This document shows, piece after piece, positions 50,712 through 59,462 of a stretch of DNA of 64,000 bases; within the stretch, counting starts at the first letter, position 1; every line of letters begins with the position of its first letter. The notes beneath the pieces are model-generated. The model did not search any database, was not told the DNA's origin, and saw only the letters and a list, made by a program, of their open reading frames with translations. Both the position numbers and the translations under genes were made by a program. The stretch is from assembly GCF_001006785.1 (NCBI RefSeq), contig NZ_CDHO01000003.1:434001-498000 (forward strand), in the 5' to 3' direction. Origin of the DNA: Hyphomicrobium_B sp001006785 (GTDB lineage: Bacteria > Pseudomonadota > Alphaproteobacteria > Rhizobiales > Hyphomicrobiaceae).

Positions 50712-52619
50712 CTATGTCGTGAGCTGGCGATAAATCGCAGGCAGCGCCGCAGGCAAACGCGCGATGTCGCGAACGATCGCAAAGGCGCCGCGCCCGAAGA
50801 TATGCGGAAAATAATCTCGCGCATTCTCGTCGATGGTCACGCCAAACACACGCAACCCGGCTTTGCGCGCCTCGCGGATCGCCATCCGCGTATCCTCGAT
50901 GCCGAACCGGCCTTCGTAGTGATCGACATCGTTCGGCTTGCCGTCGGTCAGAAGAAGCAGCAGACGATGCCGCTGCGGACGCTTGACGAGTTCGCTCGTG
51001 ACATGACGGACGGCAGCGCCGATGCGCGTGTACTGCCCGGGCTTCAGCGCTGAAATCCTGCGCACGATGCGTTGATCGAGCGCCTCATCGTAGTCTTTGA
51101 GCGTCGTCACCGTCACGTTGGTGCGACGGCGCGACGTAAAGGTGTAGATCGCATGCTCATCGCCGCACGCAGTCAGACCATGCGTCAGCGCGAGAAGCGC
51201 GCCCTTCTCGACATCGAGGACGCGCCGCTCCTGCATCCACGCGTCGGTCGACAAAGATACGTCCATCAGCACCGCGACCGACAGATCGCGCGCCGCTGGC
51301 CGCACATCGGTAAAGATACGTTCGCTGCCGGACTCTCCGGCTTTTCGATCCGCGATGGAGCGGATCAGCATCGACAGGTCCAGTTCCTCGCCGTCCGGCT
51401 CGGCATGCAAGGTCTGGCGTCGCGGCCGCAAGGCTTCAAACTGGCGGCGAACATGGCGAATATTCCGCTGAGTCACCACATCCGCCGACCAGTCCTCCCC
51501 CTCTTCCGACGCCTGCCCGGCAATCACCCGGCAGTAGTCGGGACGGTAAGCCTGCCGCTTCCAATCCCATTCCGGATAGGTATGGTCGGCGACGAGCGCG
51601 GTCGTATCCATCTCGCGCGGCGCAAGATCGAGATCGATCTTCAGCCGCGACGACGGACGTTTCTTGTTCGAACCGATCGTTAGTTCTGGCGTATCTTCCA
51701 GCGCCTGCCGCGCACCCTCGTCATCGTCGTCATCAACGTCACGACTGACGTTGATCATCTCGGCGATGCTGAAGATCGTCTCGAAGCGATGCAGCATCAG
51801 CGGATCGTTGCGGTCGCTGCGGTCCGTCGATTTGCGCACGCCGGTCCGGCGTTTTGCATCGACGGCAATCGAATCGCCGCCTGGCTCGTCCGCATCCGGA
51901 CCACTCGCGCCAGCCGCGTCCGCCTTGACGTCGCCCCACAGCGGCACTGGGAGAAACGTGCGATAGCCCCGCGTCGAGCGGAGAGTCGGATTGATCTCGC
52001 CATTTCCCGCAATCGCATCGAAAATCGCGTCGGACGCGGGAATTGTTTCACTGAGCACATGCACGATCGCAGCTTCGATCTGCCCTTCGATGCCCGGCAG
52101 ATTGCGCCGAGGCCGCTCGTTCAACGTCATGCGGCGAAGGCGATCGTAGACCGGCCGCAGGCCCGGCCAGGCGGCAAGCGTCCTGCGCGTCGTCTGTACG
52201 GCAGCGCGCAGGCAGTAGAGATCATTTCGCAACGGATCATCGTCCTGTTGCGGCGGAGCGGCGTGCGCGAACCAGATGGCCAGCCACTCGTAAAGCGCTT
52301 CGTTGTCTTTCGATTGAGCAAACAGATCGACGCTTCCCGGCAAGCGCAGCGCGCTCGCGTCGAGCGTCGGACGCTCGATCATCTCGGTGCCGAGACCCAG
52401 CGCCTGTTTGAGATTGAGCCGGTGACCCGAGGCCGTCGCGGCGCTGCCGACGATGCGGATCGCACCGTCCCCTCCGCCGGCCCGGAACAGCAATCCAAGC
52501 CGGACACGGATCGGATCCAGCGTCACCGCAGCGTCTGCGTGCCCGCGATAGGAACGCGACGATCCGACGAGACGGTGCCAGTATTGCCCGAAGGCTTCTT
52601 CCGGCTCGAACAGCGGCAT
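50712..52619 (-). CDS. norD: nitric oxide reductase activation protein NorD
   Basis: 635 residues. A C-terminal von Willebrand A domain (about 430-630) has the metal-site motif LMDVSLSTD. NorD acts with the MoxR-type ATPase NorQ to mature or insert cofactors, probably the nonheme iron, of NorCB. The long N-terminal part is helical with family-typical segments. It starts 6 bp behind norQ, consistent with a norCBQD operon. Confidence 0.95.
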   Translation of the reverse strand: MPLFEPEEAFGQYWHRLVGSSRSYRGHADAAVTLDPIRVRLGLLFRAGGGDGAIRIVGSAATASGHRLNLKQALGLGTEMIERPTLDASALRLPGSVDLFAQSKDNEALYEWLAIWFAHAAPPQQDDDPLRNDLYCLRAAVQTTRRTLAAWPGLRPVYDRLRRMTLNERPRRNLPGIEGQIEAAIVHVLSETIPASDAIFDAIAGNGEINPTLRSTRGYRTFLPVPLWGDVKADAAGASGPDADEPGGDSIAVDAKRRTGVRKSTDRSDRNDPLMLHRFETIFSIAEMINVSRDVDDDDDEGARQALEDTPELTIGSNKKRPSSRLKIDLDLAPREMDTTALVADHTYPEWDWKRQAYRPDYCRVIAGQASEEGEDWSADVVTQRNIRHVRRQFEALRPRRQTLHAEPDGEELDLSMLIRSIADRKAGESGSERIFTDVRPAARDLSVAVLMDVSLSTDAWMQERRVLDVEKGALLALTHGLTACGDEHAIYTFTSRRRTNVTVTTLKDYDEALDQRIVRRISALKPGQYTRIGAAVRHVTSELVKRPQRHRLLLLLTDGKPNDVDHYEGRFGIEDTRMAIREARKAGLRVFGVTIDENARDYFPHIFGRGAFAIVRDIARLPAALPAIYRQLTT

Positions 52620-52625
52620 GGCGAA

Positions 52626-53435
52626 CTACCCGAGCGCGATCTGCACGACGCGCTTCAGCCCATCGACGATTTCGGGATCGTCCGACAGCGGCTCGATCAG
52701 CGCCACGCGCAAAGCGGTGTCATAGTCGACGCCAGCGCGGATCAGCGTCGCACAATAGACGACGAGCCGCGTCGATGCGCCTTCCTCGATGTCCTGTCCC
52801 TTCAAACCGCGCAATGCCTGCGCGACACGAACGAGCGGCAAGCAACGCTCGTGCGGCAGGCCACTCTCATGCGCAACGATGTCGGCTTCGGTATTGAGCG
52901 TCGGGAAGCCGAACTCCATCGCGAGAAAACGCTGCCGCGTGCTCGGCTTCAGCGTCTTGAGCACGTTCTGATAGCCTGGATTATAGGACGCCACCAGCAT
53001 GAACTCCGGCGGCGCCTGCAGCAGTTCGCCCGTGCGCTCGAGCGGTAGTGTACGACGGTCGTCGGTTACCGGATGCAGGACGACCGTCACGTCCTTGCGC
53101 GCTTCCACAACCTCATCGAGATAGCAGATTGCGCCCTCGCGGACGGCCCGCGTCAGCGGCCCGTCTACCCATACCGTGTCGCCGCCTTTCAGCAGATAGC
53201 GGCCAGTCAGATCCGCAGCAGTCAGGTCATCATGGCATGCCACCGTATAGAGCGGACGGCCGAGCCGCGCCGCCATATACGCAACGAAACGTGTCTTGCC
53301 GCAGCCCGTCGGTCCCTTGAGCAGAACCGGCAGGCGATTGCGATAGGCGTGCTCGAAAATCTCACATTCCGAACCGACCGGCGCATAGAACGGCAAGTCT
53401 TTCTGTTTCGCTGACGTACTGACACTTTTCAACAT
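52626..53435 (-). CDS. norQ: MoxR-type AAA+ ATPase NorQ
   Basis: 269 residues: Walker A in LLKGPTGCGKTRFV (about 43), Walker B in ICYLDEVVEARKD, sensor in LVASYNPGYQ. It is a chaperone-like ATPase that pairs with NorD in activating NO reductase. ATG 53435 has AGGG about nine bases upstream and gives the family N-terminus (FYAPVGSECEIFEHAY); the frame is open further upstream without coding sense. 29 bp after norB. Confidence 0.96.
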   Translation of the reverse strand: MLKSVSTSAKQKDLPFYAPVGSECEIFEHAYRNRLPVLLKGPTGCGKTRFVAYMAARLGRPLYTVACHDDLTAADLTGRYLLKGGDTVWVDGPLTRAVREGAICYLDEVVEARKDVTVVLHPVTDDRRTLPLERTGELLQAPPEFMLVASYNPGYQNVLKTLKPSTRQRFLAMEFGFPTLNTEADIVAHESGLPHERCLPLVRVAQALRGLKGQDIEEGASTRLVVYCATLIRAGVDYDTALRVALIEPLSDDPEIVDGLKRVVQIALG

Positions 53436-53464
53436 GCCATGATCCCTCGTGTTACGAACCTGAG

Positions 53465-54814
53465 CTAGTTTGCCGGCTGCAGCGGCATGTCGATACGAGC
53501 CGGCTTCTCTTCCCGTACCGGTCCGAAGATCGAATAGAGGAACAGCACGCAGGCAATCGCAACAAAGGCACCGGCGCCGAGACGCATCCAGTAGAACAGC
53601 GCTAGCTGATCCTGGACTTCCATGTAGCTCATGCCCAGCACGCGCTGCAGATGGACCTGCACGACGCCCGCGAACGTCAGCGTGAAGGTCATGAACGCCA
53701 TGGCCGACGTCATGATCCAGAAGCTCCACATGTTGAGCACCTGGTTATATGGCGCACGCTTGCGGAGATACGGCATCGCATAAGTGATCATGGCGAGGTT
53801 CAGCATCACGTAGGCACCGAAGAACGCGAGATGCCCGTGCGCCGCCGTAACCTGCGTTCCGTGGCTGTAGTAGTTGACGAACGACAGTGTGTGCATGAAG
53901 CCCCACACACCGGCACCGAAGAACGCGCCGACCGTGCAGCCGAGCGACCACAGCATAGCCGCTTTGTTCGGATGATCGCGGCGGCCTTTCCAAACCATCG
54001 TGAAGGCGAAGATCACCATCGCGAAGAACGGCGCGACTTCGAAGGTCGAGAAGATGCTGCCGATCCACTGCCAGTATCCCGGCGCACCGATCCAGTAGTA
54101 GTGATGGCCGGTGCCGAGCACGCCCGAGAACAGCGCCAGACCGACGATGGCGTAGAGCCACTTCTCGATCACCTCGCGGTCGACGCCAGTCATCTTGATC
54201 ATCAGGAACGCGAGGACGGACGCCATCACGAGTTCCCACACGCCCTCGACCCACAGATGGACGATGTACCACCAGTAGACTTTATCGAGCGCGATGTTGC
54301 CGGGGTTGTAGAACGCGAACAGCCAGAATACCGCGATGCCCCACATGCCGAGCAACAGCACGTTGCCGATTGCCGTCTTCCGGCCTTTCAGGATCGTCAT
54401 CGAAATATTGTAGAGATAGATCAGCGCCACCACGACGATAGCGGCCTTGATCCACAGCGGCTGCTCGAGGAATTCGCGGCCTTCATGAATGCCGAAGACA
54501 TAGCCGACGACTGCCGCCAGTGCCCCGAACATCAACAGACCGAGCTGCACGTAGGCCAGCATCGGACTTTCGATGTCGCGCTCCGCTTCTTCCGGAACGA
54601 GATAATAGCCGCATCCGAAAAATCCCATCAGCAGCCACACGATCAACGCGTTGGTGTGGATCATGCGCAGGACGTTGAAGGGAATGACGTCGGATAGGAA
54701 ATTCGGAAAGACGTATACGGTGCCGGCCAGGACGCCGACGACGATCTGGACGCCGAACAAAACCATGGCGCAGATGAAGTAGGCCAAAGCGACCCGTTGC
54801 GTAGGATATTTCAT
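53465..54814 (-). CDS. norB: nitric oxide reductase large subunit NorB
   Basis: 449 residues, twelve membrane segments. The catalytic subunit of cytochrome c-dependent NO reductase (2 NO to N2O). Heme b and iron ligands are in place: MIHTNALIVW, the HLWVEGVWELV glutamate/histidine segment, GTGHHYYWIG and the paired histidines in TAAHGHLAFFGAY. It has no N-terminal quinol-oxidising extension, so it is the cNOR type, matching the adjacent norC. Confidence 0.98.
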   Translation of the reverse strand: MKYPTQRVALAYFICAMVLFGVQIVVGVLAGTVYVFPNFLSDVIPFNVLRMIHTNALIVWLLMGFFGCGYYLVPEEAERDIESPMLAYVQLGLLMFGALAAVVGYVFGIHEGREFLEQPLWIKAAIVVVALIYLYNISMTILKGRKTAIGNVLLLGMWGIAVFWLFAFYNPGNIALDKVYWWYIVHLWVEGVWELVMASVLAFLMIKMTGVDREVIEKWLYAIVGLALFSGVLGTGHHYYWIGAPGYWQWIGSIFSTFEVAPFFAMVIFAFTMVWKGRRDHPNKAAMLWSLGCTVGAFFGAGVWGFMHTLSFVNYYSHGTQVTAAHGHLAFFGAYVMLNLAMITYAMPYLRKRAPYNQVLNMWSFWIMTSAMAFMTFTLTFAGVVQVHLQRVLGMSYMEVQDQLALFYWMRLGAGAFVAIACVLFLYSIFGPVREEKPARIDMPLQPAN

Positions 54815-54827
54815 TGTTCGCGTCTCC

Positions 54828-55280
54828 TCAGCCTGAAGCCTTTGGCGGCCAACCTTGTGTTTTCACGCGGCTGGTGAATTCCAGAAAATCGATCAGATCG
54901 TTGGTTTCTTGATCGGTCAGCTTGAAGTCGGGCATCTGCCGGCGGCCTTCGACGCCGCTGGGCTGGGAGTGCATCCAGGCAAAGAGCCCTTCGCGAGCCG
55001 CCTTCGGATCCTCGAGACCGTTGTATCGCACCCAGACATTTCCTAGTTCGGGTGCGAAGTACGCGCCCTCACCAAGCAAGGTGTGACAATTGATGCAGGA
55101 GTTCTTTTCCCAAACGTGCTTGCCGCGCCGGACGCTATCGGAAAGCTCAGCGCTCGCAGTGCTCGTCGTTCGGATGTAGTAGTCCGTCTGCGCCGTCAAA
55201 CCGACGAAAATAATGAAGAAAAAAATTGACCCCCCGTAGAAAATATTGCGGGCAGCCGCCTTAGTGAATCTCTCACTCAT
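54828..55280 (-). CDS. norC: nitric oxide reductase cytochrome c subunit NorC
   Basis: 150 residues: one N-terminal membrane anchor (IFYGGSIFFFIIFVGLTAQ) and a periplasmic cytochrome c domain with CINCH at 62-66 and a Met ligand in RRQMPDF. It passes electrons from periplasmic donors to NorB. ATG 55280 has GGAGGAG about ten bases upstream. It is the first gene of norCBQD and divergent from norE, sharing a compact promoter region. Confidence 0.97.
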   Translation of the reverse strand: MSERFTKAAARNIFYGGSIFFFIIFVGLTAQTDYYIRTTSTASAELSDSVRRGKHVWEKNSCINCHTLLGEGAYFAPELGNVWVRYNGLEDPKAAREGLFAWMHSQPSGVEGRRQMPDFKLTDQETNDLIDFLEFTSRVKTQGWPPKASG

Positions 55281-55354
55281 TGCCCTTCGTCTCCTCCAGC
55301 CTTGTCCCGATCCCGCTCCCGGCACACACGCATGCCGTGATCATCGGCGGGCTT

Positions 55355-55422
55355 ATTATCAAAGGCGAAGCGGTCCCCTCTTTGCGCTCGGACAACAAAG
55401 AGGTATTTTAAATTCATATTAT
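55355..55422. promoter_or_regulatory. divergent norC/norE promoters sharing one FNR-type box
   Basis: One box, TTGCGCTCGGACAA (55382-55395, centre 55388.5). Rightward -10 is TATTAT (55417-55422). Leftward -10, read on the minus strand, is GATAAT (55360-55355). Both hexamers lie at the same offset, so the box is at about -41.5 for both starts (near 55430 and 55347). The box sits in a wider perfect repeat CCTCTTTG/CAAAGAGG. Confidence 0.75.
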
Positions 55423-55449
55423 AGGTCGCAGGTAGCCGCACGGGATTGG

Positions 55450-56046
55450 ATGACATTGGCGCAGACGTATCGAGAGCCGGAGGAGCAAACGTCGGAAGCG
55501 CAAACCGCGGATTGGGGCCCCCTTAATGGCCTGCCCGGAAATCCCATGATGTGGATCCTGATCCTGGGCGAACTGGCTGTATTTGGCGCGCTTTTGCTGG
55601 GCTTCTCCGTAGCGCGCACGCTTAATCCCGCAACGTTCGCCGACGCGCAAAATCACCTGCATCGCGTGCTCGGTGGTTTGAATACGCTCGTACTCGTCAC
55701 CAGCGGATTTCTGGTGGCGGCGGCGATCTGGCGCAGACACGAGGGACGCGATGCCCGCCTGCTCCTGCTCTCAGGAATGGCGCTAGGGCTCATATTCCTC
55801 GCCGTCAAAGGCGTCGAGTACGGTGACCTCATCGCTGCCGGGATAGGCATCGAGACGAACACCTTCTTTCAGTTGTATTTCCTGATCACGGGATTTCACG
55901 CGGCCCACATCATCCTCGGGCTGATAATTTTCGCGATCGTCTATTTCGCCGACAGCATCGAGAACCTCGAGACCGGAGCCGCGTTCTGGCATATGCTCGA
56001 TATGGTCTGGGTGCTGATCTACCCCATCATCTATCTGGTGCGCTGA
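55450..56046 (+). CDS. norE: NorE, cytochrome c oxidase subunit III-like protein
   Basis: 198 residues, about five membrane segments, of the heme-copper oxidase subunit III family: GNPMMWILILGELAVFGALL, HRVLGGLNTLVLVTSG, FFQLYFLITGFHAAHIILG, and the C-terminal FWHMLDMVWVLIYPIIYLV. NorE is an accessory of NO reductase whose loss lowers activity in Paracoccus. ATG 55450 follows the predicted start site by about 20 bases. norF follows after 2 bp. Confidence 0.93.
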   Translation: MTLAQTYREPEEQTSEAQTADWGPLNGLPGNPMMWILILGELAVFGALLLGFSVARTLNPATFADAQNHLHRVLGGLNTLVLVTSGFLVAAAIWRRHEGRDARLLLLSGMALGLIFLAVKGVEYGDLIAAGIGIETNTFFQLYFLITGFHAAHIILGLIIFAIVYFADSIENLETGAAFWHMLDMVWVLIYPIIYLVR

Positions 56047-56048
56047 AC

Positions 56049-56351
56049 ATGGCGACGTTGGTGAAGGTTTGGGTCGTCCTGGTGGTGCTGACGCTGATCT
56101 CGATGTGGGCCGGTGCGGTCCAGGACGGCGCAATCCCGATCCTTGCGCAGGTCGCGGTCGTGGTGACGGTTGCCGGCGTCAAAGCCTGGACGATCCTGCA
56201 GCACTTTCTCGGGCTTCGAAGCGCGCCCGGTGGCTGGCGTGCGCTATTCGCCATCTATCTCATCGCGCTTTCAGGTGCGATCTTCGCGATCTACACCGCC
56301 GGAACTGTTCTGGCCTCTCGCGCCCATGTCATTTCGGGATCATTGCAATGA
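56049..56351 (+). CDS. norF: NorF-like membrane protein (cytochrome oxidase subunit IV family)
   Basis: 100 residues with three hydrophobic segments (VKVWVVLVVLTLISMW, ILAQVAVVVTVAGVKAW and FAIYLIALSGAIFAIYTAG). Resembles prokaryotic cytochrome c oxidase subunit IV and NorF, an accessory of NO reductase. 2 bp after norE, and its TGA overlaps the next ATG (ATGA). Confidence 0.88.
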   Translation: MATLVKVWVVLVVLTLISMWAGAVQDGAIPILAQVAVVVTVAGVKAWTILQHFLGLRSAPGGWRALFAIYLIALSGAIFAIYTAGTVLASRAHVISGSLQ

Positions 56352-56506
56352 ACGAGCAGCAGGTGGGGCTTGTCACCCTCACGCCCGTCCTTCTGATTTT
56401 CATCTTCTTCATGTACCGTCAGGGCGCCATCCCGAAGACGGGCGCGGTCGTCGCGGCCCTGTTGTCAATCGCGATTGCAACCGCCATGTTCGTTGGGCAA
56501 ATCTAG
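56348..56506 (+). CDS. 52-residue membrane protein of the nor cluster
   Basis: Starts in an ATGA overlap with norF, a strong sign of coupled translation. Two hydrophobic stretches (TLTPVLLIFIFFMYRQG and AVVAALLSIAIATAMFVG) make it a small inner-membrane protein. No family recognised. Its position suggests a further accessory of NO reductase. Confidence 0.75.
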   Translation: MNEQQVGLVTLTPVLLIFIFFMYRQGAIPKTGAVVAALLSIAIATAMFVGQI

Positions 56507-56561
56507 CCGCAGGCTGATGGACGTTGATCCGGCGCCGTCACGAATCTCATGGAGCGAACTC

Positions 56562-56699
56562 ATGGACAGCATTTTCTCGTTTTCAGGCGCGCTCGTGCTC
56601 CTTCTGATGGCGGGCGGCACCATCATTTCCCTTATTACCGCCGTCGTCTTGATCGCATTGGTCGGACTGAATGAACGGCTGAAATCCATAGGCCGCTGA
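56562..56699 (+). CDS. 45-residue single-span membrane protein
   Basis: GGAG lies eight bases before ATG 56562. One long hydrophobic stretch (ALVLLLMAGGTIISLITAVVL, residues about 9-37 in all) is followed by a basic tail (NERLKSIGR). An earlier in-frame ATG at 56517 would add 15 residues but lacks a good ribosome site. It lies 55 bp after the previous small gene and is likely the end of the norEF transcript. Confidence 0.6.
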   Translation: MDSIFSFSGALVLLLMAGGTIISLITAVVLIALVGLNERLKSIGR

Positions 56700-56804
56700 T
56701 CGGCAATCGCGAATTGCGCTGGACGCCAGAATGTGATTGCGAGCGCGCGCCTAGTTAACAACTGGCGCAACGGCCATTCGGACGCACCTGACGCCCAAAA
56801 TCAG

Positions 56805-56818
56805 TTGGCCTAGCGCAA
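56805..56818 (+). promoter_or_regulatory. FNR-type box upstream of hemN
   Basis: TTGGCCTAGCGCAA (TTG-N8-CAA). TAGCAT at 56840-56845 fits a -10 if the box is centred at -41.5, giving a start near 56853, 27 bases before hemN. Confidence 0.6.
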
Positions 56819-56879
56819 AGAGTCTGCCCCAGATCGGAGTAGCATTCTTCCCGTTTTCGCAGAAATCGGGAGAAGGGCT

Positions 56880-58232
56880 TTGCAATCGACACTCCTTCGT
56901 GCTTACGGCGAAGCCCGGCTGCCGCGCTACACGAGCTATCCGACCGCTCCGCTTTTCTCTCCCGTCGTTGACGACACAGTCTATGCAGGCTGGCTTTCGG
57001 CGCTTGCACCCCGCGACCCGGTCTCGCTCTACCTTCACATCCCTTATTGCCGATCGATGTGCTGGTACTGCGGTTGCAACACCACGATCAGCGGCCGCGA
57101 CGAGCCGGTCGCCAACTACCTCGACATCTTGCACCGCGAGATCGAGCTGGTCGCATCTCAAATCGGACGCCGCCAGCGCGTGAAATACGTACATTTCGGC
57201 GGTGGCACGCCGACGATCATGAAACCCGCACAGTTCATCGGGCTCGTGCATTTGCTGCGCGACGCATTCGACATTGTGGACGATGCCGAGCTGGCGATCG
57301 AAATCGATCCGCGAACCATCACCCGCGAGATGCTGGCGGCGATGCGCGGCAGCGGGATCAATCGCGCCAGCCTCGGCGTACAGACATTCGACCCGAAGGT
57401 TCAGCAAAGCATCAATCGCATCCAGAGCGTGGAATGCACGTCGCAAACCGTGGCGGCGCTACGGCGCGTCGGCATCAACCGGATCAACTTCGATCTGATC
57501 TACGGCTTGCCGAACCAGACCGTTCAATCCTGCATCGAGACGGTCAAAACGGCCCTCACAATGAAGCCGGACCGCCTCGCGGTCTTCGGCTATGCGCACG
57601 TGCCGGACGTCAAGAAACATCAGCGTCTGATCGACGCGAAGACACTGCCCGACAGTGCCGAGCGGGTCGAGCAGACGATCGCCATCGCTGACGCGCTGGT
57701 CAACGCCGGATATAAGCAGATCGGCCTCGACTGTTTCGCGCTTCCCGACGACGAGCTCGGCTTGGCTCAGGCATCGCACCGTTTGCGCCGCAATTTTCAG
57801 GGCTACACGTCGGATGATTGCGAAGCCCTGATCGGCTTCGGCGCATCCGCGATCGGCAAGACCAAGCACGGCTATGTTCAAAACGAAACCGCGATCGGCA
57901 ACTACTCCACGCGCGTTCGCGACGGCCGGCTCGCCACTGCGAAAGGCTATAGCCTGACGTCCGAAGACCGAGGCCGTGCCGCAATCATCGAACGCTTGAT
58001 GTGCGACTTCGAGGCCGACCTTCCAGGCATCTGCTCACGATACGGCCTCGACCACGCGGCGCTGACGGGCGGAAACGAAAGGCTTTCGCGCGCCATCGAC
58101 GAGGGCTTGGCGCAAATGGACGGCAACATCCTCCGAATCGAAAACGATCATCGTTACCTCGTCCGTGTTGTTGCGGCAGCGTTCGACTCCTACCTTGACC
58201 GCTCTGCCCAAAGGCACAGCAAGGCAGTCTGA
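56880..58232 (+). CDS. hemN: oxygen-independent coproporphyrinogen III oxidase
   Basis: A radical-SAM enzyme that decarboxylates coproporphyrinogen III to protoporphyrinogen IX without oxygen, supplying heme under anoxia. The 450-residue product has YLHIPYCRSMCWYCGC with the CxxxCxxC cluster motif plus the extra cysteine of true HemN, HFGGGTPT, and QTFDPKVQQSINRIQ. TTG start at 56880 with GGAGAAGG upstream. The FNR-type box before it ties it to the denitrification genes. Confidence 0.96.
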   Translation: MQSTLLRAYGEARLPRYTSYPTAPLFSPVVDDTVYAGWLSALAPRDPVSLYLHIPYCRSMCWYCGCNTTISGRDEPVANYLDILHREIELVASQIGRRQRVKYVHFGGGTPTIMKPAQFIGLVHLLRDAFDIVDDAELAIEIDPRTITREMLAAMRGSGINRASLGVQTFDPKVQQSINRIQSVECTSQTVAALRRVGINRINFDLIYGLPNQTVQSCIETVKTALTMKPDRLAVFGYAHVPDVKKHQRLIDAKTLPDSAERVEQTIAIADALVNAGYKQIGLDCFALPDDELGLAQASHRLRRNFQGYTSDDCEALIGFGASAIGKTKHGYVQNETAIGNYSTRVRDGRLATAKGYSLTSEDRGRAAIIERLMCDFEADLPGICSRYGLDHAALTGGNERLSRAIDEGLAQMDGNILRIENDHRYLVRVVAAAFDSYLDRSAQRHSKAV

Positions 58233-58255
58233 CGCAGCATCCGGGCATACTTCTC

Positions 58256-58269
58256 TTGTCCTGGGTCAA
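58256..58269 (+). promoter_or_regulatory. FNR-type box upstream of the Ftr unit
   Basis: TTGTCCTGGGTCAA (TTG-N8-CAA with a perfect GTCAA half). TAGATA at 58292-58297 is a weak -10 at the expected distance; ftrA starts at 58385. Confidence 0.55.
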
Positions 58270-58384
58270 GCAACGCGACAACTAAGTTTACTAGATAAGT
58301 AATGAATATCGCGGCCAGCCAGACCCCCATGGGCCAATGAGTGGCGCCTTATTCGCCAAGACCGCACACGAGATTGGAGCCAAC

Positions 58385-58930
58385 ATGGCACGACGTTCGA
58401 TCCTCCCCCTGGCAATGACAATGCTGGGGCTGAGCGCGCCCTCGGCATTTGCCGCCGAATATCCGATTGGCAGCCCGCACAAGACCAACGGCATCGAAGT
58501 CGCTGCCGTCTATCTTCAGCCGATCGAGATGGAGCCCGCGCATATCATGCGGGCCGCAGCCGAATCCGACATCCACCTCGAAGCCGATATCCACGCCTTG
58601 GCGGACAACAAAAACGGCTTCGCCGAAGGTGACTGGATTCCCAACCTCAAGATCGAATACACGCTCGTCAAGGTCGATGGCGGCGAACGCGCGTCGGGCG
58701 TGTTCATGCCGATGGTGGCGAGCGACGGACCGCACTACGGCGACAACGTCAAGCTGATGGGCGCGGGAAAATACAAACTGACCTTCACGATCAAATCGCT
58801 CGGCGCTGAAACCACCGATCATTTTGGACGCCACGTCGATAAGGAAACCGGCGTTGGCCCGTGGGCCGCACCGTTCAGCGTCGACTACGAGTTCACTTAC
58901 GCCGGTACCGGCAAGAAGGGCGCGTACTGA
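58385..58930 (+). CDS. ftrA: P19/FtrA-type periplasmic metal-binding protein
   Basis: 181 residues with a signal peptide (LPLAMTMLGLSAPSAFA) and the P19 beta-sandwich pattern: EVAAVYLQPIEMEP, SDIHLEADIHA, FAEGDWIPNLKIEY and GPHYGDN, holding Met and His metal ligands. In FtrABCD systems it binds ferrous iron, with a copper site, in the periplasm. GGAG lies seven bases before ATG 58385. First gene of a three-gene unit. Confidence 0.9.
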   Translation: MARRSILPLAMTMLGLSAPSAFAAEYPIGSPHKTNGIEVAAVYLQPIEMEPAHIMRAAAESDIHLEADIHALADNKNGFAEGDWIPNLKIEYTLVKVDGGERASGVFMPMVASDGPHYGDNVKLMGAGKYKLTFTIKSLGAETTDHFGRHVDKETGVGPWAAPFSVDYEFTYAGTGKKGAY

Positions 58931-59020
58931 TCGCCGATCGACCGGTTGCGTTTCGTTCGCCTAGTCCAGCGCATTGATTGCGCTGACTAGGTGGATGTCA
59001 GGAAAGAAGGCCTAAGCACC

Positions 59021-59374
59021 ATGTCATTTCCAGTCCGGCTGATGTCGCTCGCTTTTCTGGCGCTCTTTTCCGGAGCCGCGGCGTTGGCCGAGGAAGACCC
59101 GGTCTTCACCATCAAATTCGCGGACGGAAAAATCGATCCGCCCGTTGTCGAGGTCCCGGCTAACCGCCGCTTCAAGCTAATTCTGCAGAACGAAGGAACG
59201 ACGCCGGTCGAGTTCGAGAGCAACGAGTTGCGCCGGGAAAAAGTTCTGGGTGCCGGCACGTCGTCGTTCATCGTCATTAAACGCCTCGATCCGGGCGAGT
59301 ATCAGTTCTTCGACGATTTTCACCTCGACACGCCCCCCGCCAAGCTGATCGCGCGAGAACCCGCCAGCCCGTGA
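59021..59374 (+). CDS. ftrB: FtrB-type exported cupredoxin-like protein
   Basis: 117 residues with a signal peptide (MSLAFLALFSGAAALA) and a single cupredoxin-fold domain: FTIKFADGKIDPPVVEVPAN, RFKLILQNEGTTPVEFES and the DPGEYQFFDDFH tail. The classic Cys copper ligand is absent, as in FtrB and the EfeO cupredoxin domain. It should help oxidise or transfer iron with FtrA. ATG 59021 is preferred to a GTG at 58991. Confidence 0.85.
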   Translation: MSFPVRLMSLAFLALFSGAAALAEEDPVFTIKFADGKIDPPVVEVPANRRFKLILQNEGTTPVEFESNELRREKVLGAGTSSFIVIKRLDPGEYQFFDDFHLDTPPAKLIAREPASP

Positions 59375-59462
59375 CGCGACACTATCGATCGTTGCCCAGC
59401 CGCTGGCTTGCACCGATCGCACGACGACATCCGGCGCGCACGCGCGCAGGGGAGACGACCCG

